Notes: a model not told the origin generated them from the sequence alone. A DNA stretch of 15,413 nucleotides from Bacteroidales bacterium (GCA_016926235.1 JAFGOZ010000163.1:1-15413), one strand, 5' to 3'; positions 7,363 to 13,923 are shown, counted from the first letter of the stretch. Numbers and translations: made by a program.

Positions 7363-8004
7363 ATGAATAAATGGCTTCTATACTATTGTGCGCTGGTAAT
7401 ATTTTTACTGTTGCAGATTTCATGTATATCTCTTTCATTGCAGAAAGAGATGCAATGGAATGTAACTGATAAACCATTGGTATGGGTAAGCGAAAAACAA
7501 AAAATGAAAATTACTTTTCCCAATGAAAGCTGGCGTGTTTATACCAAACCAACGAAAGTGAAATGGGTGTATGACGAAAACGAATATACCGTTATGCATG
7601 CTCAAATACCGGAGTTGGATGTTATTCTGAGAATAAATGTAACACCAAACGTATCAAATGACGTTGACTATAAAGAATATTTCACTTTTTATGAACAGAC
7701 AATAAAAAATCTCATTGATAATATTCAAACAGGCAATATTCTTGAATATATTCCCGAGTTGATTCAGAATGAAAAAGGCAAAACAGGAGCTATAACAATC
7801 ACCTACAAAGTACTTCTTAACAATGTTGTATTCAATTATTGTGAATTTACTGTTGTTAAGAAGGATAAAGAAAAAGCAGTTATTTATAGATTTATATGCC
7901 GGGAGCCCTTATTTAAATTAAAAAAACAACAGTTTCTGGATATTGCTGACAGTTATGAATATTATAACCCGAAGGAGTTTTCTTTTGGAAAAGATAATGA
8001 TTAG
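7363..8004 (+). CDS. Putative lipoprotein, paralogous to its downstream neighbour
   Basis: This is a 213-residue protein starting at ATG 7363; AAAGGTAATATC upstream supplies the ribosome-binding site. The leader is hydrophobic and ends in LQISC, a lipobox with Cys21. The mature part has a segment MKITFPNESWRVYTKP followed by a beta-rich run (YTVMHAQIPELDVILRINV). The next protein has the same arrangement (LYIEFPDYEWNVFICP, then YTVLISVEV), so the two share an N-terminal domain and probably arose by tandem duplication. I do not recognise the domain. The gene overlaps the start of the next one by 8 bp, indicating coupled translation. A role at the outer face of a membrane is inferred only from the lipobox. 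Confidence 0.65.
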   Translation: MNKWLLYYCALVIFLLLQISCISLSLQKEMQWNVTDKPLVWVSEKQKMKITFPNESWRVYTKPTKVKWVYDENEYTVMHAQIPELDVILRINVTPNVSNDVDYKEYFTFYEQTIKNLIDNIQTGNILEYIPELIQNEKGKTGAITITYKVLLNNVVFNYCEFTVVKKDKEKAVIYRFICREPLFKLKKQQFLDIADSYEYYNPKEFSFGKDND

Positions 8005-9070
8005 ACTGATAAAAGTTTTAGTATTCGTTACCCTATACATGTATGTTTTATTTTTTATGTTTTCCTGTTCATCAGCCACACACCTCTATATTGGCGAGTG
8101 GAAATCACAACCTCATGAAAATGGATGGGTAAATTTGAGGCATCAATTATACATTGAATTCCCTGATTATGAATGGAATGTTTTCATATGCCCTGATTAT
8201 TTAATAAAGAAGATGAATATTGAGTGGCCTCAACCCGATTATAATAATAAAAACTACACTGTTCTGATATCGGTTGAAGTCGGCAATTCGCCAAAAAAAT
8301 TAATGTTCAAGCTTGACACAGCTAAACATCGTGCAGTTGATCTTGAGATATTTCCACTAAAAAATGAGCTGCCATTCCGTGGGATAAAAGAAGAAAAAAC
8401 ATTCTTTCAACTGAAAATGTTCGAAATATCTGAACAGACTGAGATTGAAGAATTTTCAGCTTACTTTTGGGATACGTTTAATAAGTGTATAAAAGATGAT
8501 ATCTGGTTACAAGAGCATAATTTAAAGAACTATACTATTACAGAAACCGAAGATAGTTCCATTTCACTCAATAATAGAAACTGCATACAAAAAAGATACC
8601 GCATACAAAGTTCAACTGATGATGATGAACCTATATTAATTCTACTTGTATTTGGGTTCAAAATAAATAATAAAATTGTATTTGCTGAATTCGTGCTGAA
8701 GGAAGAAGAATACAGGTATAGGATCGAGAAGTGTTATCATATTGTAAATACAATAAGAAATGTCACTTCAGAGCAGGAATTTTTTAAGTTGACAGGAAGT
8801 AAGTGCCATGAAAATGAATTACTGATAAGGACCTTTTCTACACGTAATTACGACGAAGCAATAAAAACCAGAGACATATTGATAAACAGGAATGAAAACT
8901 CAGATACAAATCATATTCATTCCAGAAAAGTGAATGAAGAAATGATTTGTATACGCGCTGACGATTTAATATCGGAAATGAAAGATGTTGTACAGCGACT
9001 TGAAATTAACCAGATCAGTAATATAATTAAAGTTCATTCGATGTACTATATTGTACAAAGATTAAAATAG
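7997..9070 (+). CDS. Putative lipoprotein with a C-terminal parvulin-like domain
   Basis: This is 357 residues from ATG 7997, chosen because the lipoprotein leader begins there (VLFFMFSC, Cys24) and GGA at 7987-7989 precedes it; an earlier in-frame start at 7943 would add 18 residues before the leader. The N-terminal part shares the FP-x-x-x-W-x-V pattern with the upstream lipoprotein. The last ~90 residues resemble a PpiC/SurA rotamase: LLIRTFSTRNYDEAIKTRDI aligns with the opening HIL...A strand-helix, and RADDLISEMKDVVQRLE, NQISNII then VHSMYYIVQRL align with the closing VPEF..A...L..GEIS..V....GYHI..L. The central FAELA and GG motifs and the first active-site His are absent, so it is probably a binding rather than catalytic domain. 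Confidence 0.65.
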   Translation: MIRLIKVLVFVTLYMYVLFFMFSCSSATHLYIGEWKSQPHENGWVNLRHQLYIEFPDYEWNVFICPDYLIKKMNIEWPQPDYNNKNYTVLISVEVGNSPKKLMFKLDTAKHRAVDLEIFPLKNELPFRGIKEEKTFFQLKMFEISEQTEIEEFSAYFWDTFNKCIKDDIWLQEHNLKNYTITETEDSSISLNNRNCIQKRYRIQSSTDDDEPILILLVFGFKINNKIVFAEFVLKEEEYRYRIEKCYHIVNTIRNVTSEQEFFKLTGSKCHENELLIRTFSTRNYDEAIKTRDILINRNENSDTNHIHSRKVNEEMICIRADDLISEMKDVVQRLEINQISNIIKVHSMYYIVQRLK

Positions 9071-9442
9071 GGAATACATTGATATTGTAGCTTTTCTGAT
9101 ACTGATATAGAAGGTATCGTGATATGAAAAAAAATTCAGTATCAGTGATTGTCTCATATCATCATCCGACAAGACAGTGTAAATTATATTCTATATGTAA
9201 TGGTTTAATGCTAAAGAAAAAAATTAATATGGGGCTAAAGGCATTTGTCAGGGTCACCCCCTGGTAGTGATCTGGTCTTTACCCACACTTATCTCCGTAC
9301 CTGAGTTCTTCTTTTTTTGTATAGCGGTCATTCCAACTCCTAACTTGCTACCTTAACGGAAAAAAATTAAAACGCCCGTCCTCCATCTCGATGTTTTCAT
9401 ATCGGGACTGAAGAGGGTAGACAGAAGACTCAGAGTACACCC
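9071..9442. other. Intergenic region with an inverted repeat and one possible tiny gene
   Basis: A perfect 10-bp inverted repeat, CTGATACTGA at 9096-9105 and TCAGTATCAG at 9136-9145, encloses a 30-base loop and is not followed by a T-run. A 47-codon frame (ATG 9124 to TAG 9265, beginning MKKNSVSVIVSYHH) has AAGG at 9111-9114 inside the loop, but its product resembles nothing I know. The rest, to the start of the repeat at 9443, shows no gene. Confidence 0.35.
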
Positions 9443-9665
9443 GTGCTTGCATTGGCCGGATACAACTATATTGGCTGAAAATTTGGGGAAAATTAGCAAA
9501 CACATTTGGAATCGGCAGTACCTAATAGCTTAAAAACAGGCACAATTATCCGGTTAAGACAATAAACACACTGTGGCTATTGAAGCGTTTTTTGAAAAAC
9601 AGGCTTTAAATGCAGTTCTGCTCGAAGCATGCACTGAGCTTGTCGAATGTGAAACTATAATCCAA
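9443..9665 (+). repeat. IS91-like end repeat, copy 1
   Basis: This is about 220 bp that recurs, with point differences and small indels, at 13725 and 15064. Shared landmarks are GTGCTTGCATTGGCCGG, GGAATCGGCAGTAC, TAGCTTAAAAAC, GGTTAA-ACAATAA and GGCTATTGAAGC. In this copy it runs straight into the 3' end of the transposase remnant on the minus strand. It is therefore probably the terminal segment of the IS91-like element downstream of its transposase, where the family's origin end (oriIS) lies. Left of 9443 the sequence differs from the other two copies, so this copy is truncated there. Confidence 0.75.
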
Positions 9666-10130
9666 TACAACATCTTCAACTGCTGGGATAGTTTCAATGT
9701 CAGCACTAAATTGCGGTGGCGGACGGGTAAGCGACTCTTTCCACTTGCCGCAGTGCTTCATCCTGAAAGTCCCGATATTTCTTCGGGATTTTTTATTGTG
9801 GCATCATCTTCAATAAATGAGATAATCTTGGTTGGTGAGCCAGGTCGAACCATCATTGTCCCGCCACACTTCGGACATTTGAGCGGGTCAACACTTCGAC
9901 GCCGCTCAGTGCAGGCCTCATAAACAGCCTTTATTAGAGCAGCCCATGGTTCGACTTCGCTCACCACAGGCTTTAGACGACATTTTTTAACATACGCAGA
10001 TGCAGGCTCCAGTCTTTACCAGTCAGCATCAGCAATAGCCGGAGTTGGTAATGTGGCTGCTCCAGAGTTTTTGCGCAAACCCCTGTTTTTGTTGGAATGC
10101 AGACTGTAATAACTTGCTGAACGAAGTGAA
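9635..10130. repeat. Five copies of a short TTCGAC-N2/3-GCTCA element inside the transposase
   Basis: Copies lie at 9635-9647 (minus), 9836-9849 (minus), 9895-9908 (plus), 9950-9963 (plus) and 10118-10130 (minus, mutated to TTCACTTCGTTCA). The core is TTCGAC, two or three variable bases, GCTCA, inside 20-30 bp of extra sequence. Three copies appear to add whole codons on the minus strand: ACTERRRSV between VYE and DPLKCPKC, MVRPGSPT between GGTM and KIISFIED, and VVSEVEP before WAALIK. The 9635 copy is also present at the equivalent place in the third end repeat (15293-15305), so that insertion predates the copying. Confidence 0.7.
9770..9788. repeat. Short TCCCGA...TCGGGA palindrome inserted in the transposase
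   Basis: A 6-bp inverted repeat (TCCCGA, 7-base loop, TCGGGA) followed on the plus strand by A then six T. It looks like a terminator, but it sits inside the transposase remnant exactly between ATIK and KHCGKWKE, so I read it as an inserted element. A second copy with the same arms lies at 12684-12703 in the other transposase piece. Confidence 0.6.
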
Positions 10131-10565
10131 GTCCTGAACACATTCGGGAGTATTCACCCTTATCTGGAATATGTTGCGTAACTGCGGCAAGGAAATCCAG
10201 TGGCTCAAATATTTCAAAATTACGGGGATTACTGGCAATCAACTCATTATCACCAGCTTTTGGAAAAGGAATACATCCTCCTCCGTGTAAAACTATGGAG
10301 GACAGGATTAGGAGCTGATGCTCTGTATAAAATTTTACCATAATCGGTCAGGCTGATAATTCTCCCAAGTGAGAACGGACATCTTGAGATATATTCCACA
10401 AGACGCTGCATTGCGGCATGATCTAAAATGTTTGAGAAAAATAACTTTGTTGGGGTTTGTCGCAGGATTTGAGACTGGCGGTTATTAAATTATTAAAAAT
10501 ATCGATGACGATCAAGGCGGAATTTGAGAGGATAATTGATATGGTAATAAGGGTGAACACAAAAA

Positions 10566-11588
10566 ATGGCTAAAGATCTTACATCATCTGCAATTGAACG
10601 ACAAAATATTCTGAACAATCCTTATGCACTTGAAGAGATTCAAAAGGCGACACGAATAGAGTGTATTGTTTTTGAGGGAAAGGCTGTTCTTTTAAAAGAG
10701 CAGATCGCAGACTTTTTCTTGGTTACGACTCGAACTATCGACAATTATATAGCTCGTTTTGAGGATGAACTTGGAAAAAACGGGTATGAAGTACTTCGTG
10801 GTAACAGGTTGAAACAATTAAAGTTACAGTTATCACATTGTCATGTTAATGAAACCGATTTCGTTAACATAAAAACCCCACAACTAGGAATTTTTGATTT
10901 CCGTTCATTTCTGAATCTGGCTATGCTCATAACAGAAAGCGAACCTGCACGGCTACTTAGAACAGCGATTCTCGATATTGTCATTGATCTGATCAATAAG
11001 AAAACCGGTGGTGCCACAAAGTATGTCAACCAGCGGGATGATGATTTTATCATTTCTTATTTTCAGGAAGAAAACTACAGAAAAGAATTTACTGATGCTT
11101 TACGGGATTGCGTTGCTATGGGTAATTTTAAGTATGCATTATTCACAGATAAAATATATGTAAGCATATTTAATGAAAAATCACAGGAATACCGGAAAGT
11201 GTTACGCCTTCAGAGCAAAGAAAAAGTACGCGATACTTTTTATTCAGAAATTCTTGATCTGGTAGCATCATTTGAATATGGTTTCGCAGTCCTTTTATCT
11301 GAGACTTCCTTACGTGAAGGGAAAAAACTCTGTTCATGGGAAGTTAATAATCTCTATAAAAATTTTGAAAGTCAGGCACACTGGAAACCACTTATAGAAC
11401 GGGCCCGTGTTAAAATGGCTAGCAGGGATCTTGCATTTCGTGATGCATTGCATTTGCAGCTTAAAGAGTATATCGCTCCGGTTCAACGTGAAGAGTTTGA
11501 ACGGTTCCTCGGTGAAAAAAGTAAGGAACTGGCTGAGCGTCTTGAGGAAGCAAAAGACGTGATGCGAAGGCTTAAAGAACGGGAGTAA
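10566..11588 (+). CDS. Large DNA-binding protein paired with a Doc toxin
   Basis: This is 340 residues from ATG 10566; AAGGGTG lies about 13 bases upstream, a somewhat distant site. Residues 30-75 (RIECIVFEGKAVLLKEQIAD, VTTRTIDNYIARFEDEL) look like a helix-turn-helix. The middle part has LLRTAILDIVIDLINKKTGG, ATKYVNQRDDDFI, GNFKYALFTDKIY and KMASRDLAFRDALH, which I recall as a conserved RhuM-related or toxin-associated family often encoded just before a Fic/Doc gene. The last 40 residues form a charged helix, probably coiled coil (FLGEKSKELAERLEEAKDVM). Its TAA is immediately followed by the toxin's ATG, so the two are translationally coupled. I infer a regulator/antitoxin role; Doc antitoxins of the Phd type are much smaller. 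Confidence 0.75.
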   Translation: MAKDLTSSAIERQNILNNPYALEEIQKATRIECIVFEGKAVLLKEQIADFFLVTTRTIDNYIARFEDELGKNGYEVLRGNRLKQLKLQLSHCHVNETDFVNIKTPQLGIFDFRSFLNLAMLITESEPARLLRTAILDIVIDLINKKTGGATKYVNQRDDDFIISYFQEENYRKEFTDALRDCVAMGNFKYALFTDKIYVSIFNEKSQEYRKVLRLQSKEKVRDTFYSEILDLVASFEYGFAVLLSETSLREGKKLCSWEVNNLYKNFESQAHWKPLIERARVKMASRDLAFRDALHLQLKEYIAPVQREEFERFLGEKSKELAERLEEAKDVMRRLKERE

Positions 11589-12029
11589 ATGATAGCATTA
11601 ACATATATAACATTGGAAAATGCCATCGAAACTCACCGCAAGACCGTTGACGTCAGTGGGGGCGGTACTCTTGAAACTCTTGATATGGGTCGGTTGGAGA
11701 GTGTACTGGAACACATCAAAAATGATGAATATTACCCAACGTTCGAAGACAAATTAACTCATCTTTTTTTCAGCGCATGCAAGTTCCACTGCTTTGCTGA
11801 TGGCAATAAACGAATCGCCATATCATTAAGCGCTCAATTTTTACTACTGAACGGATATGTTTTTATTGCCGGACAGTTTATCAGGAAAATGGAAAATATC
11901 AGCTACCATGTTGCAGCTGGAAAAATCTGTAAAGAACTCCTGCACGAAATCCTGTGCGCAACAATTAATGGCGACGATGACAGTGAAGAACTTAAATTGA
12001 AAATTATCGATGCTATTGAGGATAAATAG
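11589..12029 (+). CDS. doc: Death-on-curing (Doc)-type Fic toxin
   Basis: This is 146 residues; Doc of phage P1 has 126. The Fic-fold motif HCFADGNKR (residues 67-75) is complete: His67, Asp71, Asn73, Lys74 and Arg75 match Doc's H-x-F-x-D-x-NKR. Lys at the position where Fic AMP-transferases have Gly is the hallmark of the Doc branch, whose studied member phosphorylates elongation factor Tu and stops translation. The flanking LFFSACKF and LSAQFLLLNGYVF helices are typical. The start codon abuts the stop of the DNA-binding protein, so a strong ribosome-binding site is not needed (GGGAG lies 6 bases before). All active-site residues are present, so the toxin is probably functional and neutralised by its unusually large partner. 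Confidence 0.88.
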   Translation: MIALTYITLENAIETHRKTVDVSGGGTLETLDMGRLESVLEHIKNDEYYPTFEDKLTHLFFSACKFHCFADGNKRIAISLSAQFLLLNGYVFIAGQFIRKMENISYHVAAGKICKELLHEILCATINGDDDSEELKLKIIDAIEDK

Positions 12030-12032
12030 GTA

Positions 12033-12176
12033 GTGAATAGTGCCCAGTGGCCAGTGACCAGTAAGAAACGGCCGCAGGCCGCCAGGAGAATAATAATGAG
12101 AACAATAATGAGTATATTTCGTTCTGAATTTATTTCTACTAATCACTGGTCACTAACCACTGGCCACTGGCCACTA
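12033..12176. repeat. CAGTGGCCAGTGACCAGT-type inverted repeat
   Basis: The left arm around 12041-12061 (CCAGTGGCCAGTGACCAGT) is the reverse complement of the right arm around 12143-12172 (ACTGGTCACT, a 7-base insertion, GGCCACTGG), with a further GGCCACTAACCA beyond. Between the arms lie a small CGGCC-GCA-GGCCG hairpin (about 12069-12081) and an AT-rich stretch. Repeated CACTGG/CCAGTG units suggest slippage or a dispersed palindrome rather than coding sequence, although a frame stays open across it. Confidence 0.65.
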
Positions 12177-12179
12177 ACC

Positions 12180-12242
12180 ATGGATAAGTGGGAAAAAGTC
12201 GTTACACTCAAGCGGAAATTAACCGACCTCAAACACATATAA
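12180..12242 (+). CDS. Possible 20-residue peptide or end of a disrupted gene
   Basis: ATG 12180 begins directly at the edge of the inverted repeat and encodes MDKWEKVVTLKRKLTDLKHI before TAA, with no ribosome-binding site of its own. The charged, helical sequence and the well-placed downstream gene (11 bases later) suggest it is the true 3' end of a gene whose upstream part was replaced by the repeat. The function is unknown. Confidence 0.25.
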   Translation: MDKWEKVVTLKRKLTDLKHI

Positions 12243-12252
12243 AGGAGTAAGT

Positions 12253-12384
12253 ATGGTCAACAACAGCAATTCGCAAAAAAGTTCTAATTCTCCACCACCG
12301 CCTCCGCAAAGGCCACCGCAAAATCCACCTTCCGCGCCGACGTACAATCCAGGGACACGAGGAGAACCGCGAAAATACCAATGA
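12253..12384 (+). CDS. Proline-rich miniprotein
   Basis: This is 43 residues from ATG 12253, with a textbook AAAGGAG seven bases upstream. Composition: an Asn/Ser head (VNNSNSQKSSN), a proline tract (SPPPPPQRPPQNPPSAP) and a basic tail (GTRGEPRKYQ). No membrane segment or cysteine is present, so it is probably disordered and could be an adaptor or binding peptide. Its TGA overlaps the ATG of the next gene (ATGA), which argues that both are real and translated as a pair. It lies downstream of the Doc gene in the same direction but is separated from it by the inverted repeat. I know of no function. Confidence 0.5.
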   Translation: MVNNSNSQKSSNSPPPPPQRPPQNPPSAPTYNPGTRGEPRKYQ

Positions 12385-12527
12385 AATTATCTGAACTTTG
12401 GGATCAGTATCAGCGATATACAAAGGATGTTACTGAATATTCAAGGAAACTGGCATTTGCAGTAGCTGCAATATGCTGGTTTTTTAAATCTGATTCAGTT
12501 ACATTTCCTGTTAATATTTTACCATAA
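12381..12527 (+). CDS. Truncated small membrane protein
   Basis: ATG 12381 overlaps the stop of the Pro-rich gene (ATGA). The 48 residues begin KLSELWDQYQRYTKDVTEYS and continue RKLAFAVAAICWFFKSDSVT, a soluble helix followed by the first part of a membrane segment, then stop. From about 12513 the DNA is that of the IS91-like transposase fragment on the opposite strand, so the last few codons (NILP) come from the insertion and the true C-terminal membrane part has been lost. The original protein probably had a membrane hairpin. The start, coupling and composition look genuine; the function is unknown. Confidence 0.5.
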   Translation: MKLSELWDQYQRYTKDVTEYSRKLAFAVAAICWFFKSDSVTFPVNILP

Positions 12528-12735
12528 TCGGTCAGGCTGATAATTCTGGCAAGTGAAAACGGACATCGAGCTATATATTCCACTAATCGCTGCCCCTCTT
12601 CAGGGATTCCGATGCATCACATTGCAGCATGATCCTTGGTCTCGATGCGGACCGAATTATCGACACTATTGAGCAACGCGAAATCCCGATTGGAACTTCG
12701 GGAAAACCTGAATGCCTCCAGGTACGCATACCAGC
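12513..12735 (-). mobile_element. Second IS91-like transposase fragment
   Basis: On the minus strand, in changing frames, it reads MRTWRHSGF (12728-12702), NSVDNSVRIETKDHAAM (from about 12675), then QRLVEYIARCPFSLARIISL and TDYGKIL ending near 12516. This is the WRHSGF...RLVEY..RCPFSL region of the same transposase; the overlapping part of the first remnant (10423-10325) is nearly identical. The reading is broken twice by short insertions: the TCCCGA palindrome at 12684-12703 between HSGF and NSVDNS, and about 28 bp (12597-12624) between HAAM and QRLVEY. The fragment cuts off the membrane-protein gene on the other strand. Confidence 0.8.
12684..12703. repeat. Short TCCCGA...TCGGGA palindrome, second copy
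   Basis: TCCCGA, 8-base loop TTGGAACT, TCGGGA: same arms as the element at 9770-9788 with a different loop. It interrupts the transposase between HSGF and the VDNSVRIE block. Confidence 0.6.
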
Positions 12736-12763
12736 CACAGTTTGAAATGAATGCGTAGCCGCT

Positions 12764-12892
12764 TCAGGCCACAGTGTACCAGGTGCCGATGCCACCGGAT
12801 TGGCTGTTCCAGATCTCACCGTCGGTAGAGGTGAGGGCTGCGTTGTTTGTGGACCCCGAGTTGATCATGCGCCCCTTGACCGCCACAAACTT
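12764..12892 (-). pseudogene. Fragment of a BNR/YCF48-like repeat protein
   Basis: The minus-strand frame gives KFVAVKGRMINSGSTNNAAL then TSTDGEIWNSQSGGIGTWYTVA and a TGA at 12764. KFVAVG...-LTSTDG--W is the hallmark of beta-propeller proteins with BNR/sialidase-like repeats, usually secreted or surface-bound in environmental bacteria. Only about one repeat is left, with no start and no flanking repeats. It abuts the second transposase fragment, so it was probably carried in or left behind by a rearrangement. Its GC content is visibly higher than the neighbouring genes. Confidence 0.6.
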
Positions 12893-12952
12893 GGATCAGG
12901 TCCATATTAATGGGAGGTGGTTGGAAACGATCCCCTAAAACGATCATTACTG

Positions 12953-13474
12953 CTATTCAAATGTCAATTTTACTTGGCTTTCTGATATTTTTTGAATATC
13001 GATTTTTGCTTTAAAGTAAATGCCAACACCTTTGATTAGTCCAATATAAAAATCAATCATGTTGCGTTTTGATTTATAGGTTATAAGCAGATTATGCTCA
13101 TCGATATCCTTGAACTCAAAACGTGGTGGATGTGCATTGGTGATATTTTGCGTCGTTTCCCTGTGTACATCTTCCATACCTTTAATAAAATCTTTAGCCT
13201 TCGAGTGACGACGGAAATAAACGCCGTAAATTTTAGGTGCATAAGTATTCACCCAGTATTCACCGAAAACATCGGTCGCCTGTGCCATGGATATTCCCAA
13301 AATTTTACAAGTATTTGCGACACATTCCATCACTTTTTTATCATCAATATCCTGTGTCGGTAAAAACATCATGCTCTCGGATAATTGAGATGCTTTTAAT
13401 ATTTCCTGCCATTTGGGTTTACCGAACTTCTCAATGACTAATTTCCCTAAGCAGTCTGGAATAACGCCCTTCAT
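12953..13474 (-). CDS. H-NOX (heme nitric oxide/oxygen binding) domain protein
   Basis: This is 173 residues, a full stand-alone H-NOX domain (usual length about 180). AAAGGGGA sits 10 bases before the ATG (13474). The N-terminus MKGVIPDCLGKLVIEKFGKPKW is typical. His104 in EDVHRETT is the proximal heme ligand, HPPRFEF follows it, and the heme-propionate motif Y-x-S-x-R is Tyr133, Ser135, Arg137. Aligned with the Caldanaerobacter (Tt) protein, RKMYDYFLGLIEG corresponds to RNMIDFYIGLIKG here, so the distal Tyr140 that stabilises bound oxygen is Phe142. That predicts an NO/CO-selective sensor with little oxygen affinity. No kinase, cyclase or chemoreceptor partner is encoded next to it, so its output is unknown; it may act in trans. 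Confidence 0.92.
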   Translation of the reverse strand: MKGVIPDCLGKLVIEKFGKPKWQEILKASQLSESMMFLPTQDIDDKKVMECVANTCKILGISMAQATDVFGEYWVNTYAPKIYGVYFRRHSKAKDFIKGMEDVHRETTQNITNAHPPRFEFKDIDEHNLLITYKSKRNMIDFYIGLIKGVGIYFKAKIDIQKISESQVKLTFE

Positions 13475-13525
13475 ATGGTCCCCTTTGTTGAATTATTTGA
13501 TAGTCTTAAATACACGGGCAAAGTA

Positions 13526-13555
13526 ATTATATAATGCTTTTGTTTAAACTGTCAA
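13526..13555 (-). promoter_or_regulatory. Sigma-70-type promoter of the H-NOX gene
   Basis: On the minus strand, TTGACA (13550-13555) and TATAAT (13526-13531) are both perfect consensus hexamers, separated by 18 bp. Transcription would start about 45 bp before the ATG. No obvious operator dyad overlaps it, so expression may be constitutive. Confidence 0.8.
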
Positions 13556-13624
13556 TGGGATTCATTAATATCGATTAGTATCGTGAAACTATCAGTGGAA
13601 ATTGTAGTTATGTAAGGAGTCCTG

Positions 13625-13729
13625 GTGTCAAAACATGCAGTTATATTGAAGTTTTTGTGTGGTATGGCCCTTGATTGGATCGATTTCTCACTTTCGTTCT
13701 GTTGCGTAAAGGAGTATCGGGCCGGCTGA
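13625..13729 (+). CDS. Possible short peptide truncated by the end repeat
   Basis: GTG 13625 follows AAGGAG by 5 bases and encodes 34 residues (SKHAVILKFLCGMALDWIDF then SLSFCCVKEYRAG). The frame closes exactly where repeat copy 2 begins (GCTGATAGG at 13725), so the natural 3' end may have been removed. The product matches nothing I know and may be spurious despite the good ribosome-binding site. Confidence 0.25.
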   Translation: MSKHAVILKFLCGMALDWIDFSLSFCCVKEYRAG

Positions 13730-13923
13730 TAGGTATTTTGATCTTTTTTACTTATGAGTTTAAAATAGTGCTTGCATTGGCCGGTTAAAACTATATTGCT
13801 GAAAATTTGAGAAAATTGGCAATCACTTTTTGGAATCGGCAGTACAGAAATAGCTTAAAAACAGACACTTTTAAACGGTTAATACAATAAACACGCTATG
13901 GCTATTGAAGCTATTTTTGAAAG
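13725..13923 (+). repeat. IS91-like end repeat, copy 2
   Basis: Starts GCTGATAGGTATTTTGATC and contains the common landmarks GTGCTTGCATTGGCCGG, GGAATCGGCAGTAC, TAGCTTAAAAAC and GGCTATTGAAGC. It shares its left 55 bp only with copy 3, and it ends about 90 bp earlier than the other two, before the transposase 3' codons and their short insertion. It lies alone, without transposase sequence. Confidence 0.75.

Larger units (their letters stand above)
9606..10423 (-). mobile_element. IS91-family transposase remnant
   Basis: Read on the minus strand in several frames, this gives the C-terminal half of an IS91-type (Y2 HUH) transposase in correct order: QRLVEYISRCPFSLGRIISL and TDYGKILYRAS (10407-10320), RNFEIFEPLDFLAAVTQHIP with DKGE, HSNKNRGLRK, WAALIKAVYE, the zinc-ribbon-like DPLKCPKCGGTM, KIISFIED and HCGKWKE, ending at TAA 9606. 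The N-terminal catalytic half is missing and frameshifts abound, so it is dead. Five short TTCGAC-type insertions and one TCCCGA-type insertion interrupt it, several at places where conserved blocks should be adjacent. It faces away from the toxin operon that begins at 10566. Confidence 0.85.

Noticed and set aside
9273..9334. A fifth copy of the promoter block near the TTTACC at about 9279
   Set aside because: Only TTTACC matches; the half-sites and the -10 box are absent and no gene follows on the plus strand.
9770..9797. Rho-independent terminator
   Set aside because: Stem and T-run are present, but the stem interrupts a transposase frame and its arms recur at 12684 without a T-run; it is better explained as an inserted palindrome.
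9573..9923. 116-codon plus-strand frame as a gene
   Set aside because: It runs antisense through recognisable transposase sequence and through the end repeat, and has no ribosome-binding site.
12033..12176. CRISPR array
   Set aside because: Repeats are short, inverted and irregular, with no uniform spacers and no cas genes.
12583..12819. 78-codon minus-strand frame as one protein
   Set aside because: It is a patchwork of transposase, inserted palindrome and propeller fragment kept open by chance; only WRHSGF within it is meaningful.
13094..13437. Plus-strand frames across the H-NOX gene
   Set aside because: They are antisense shadows of a clearly recognised protein.
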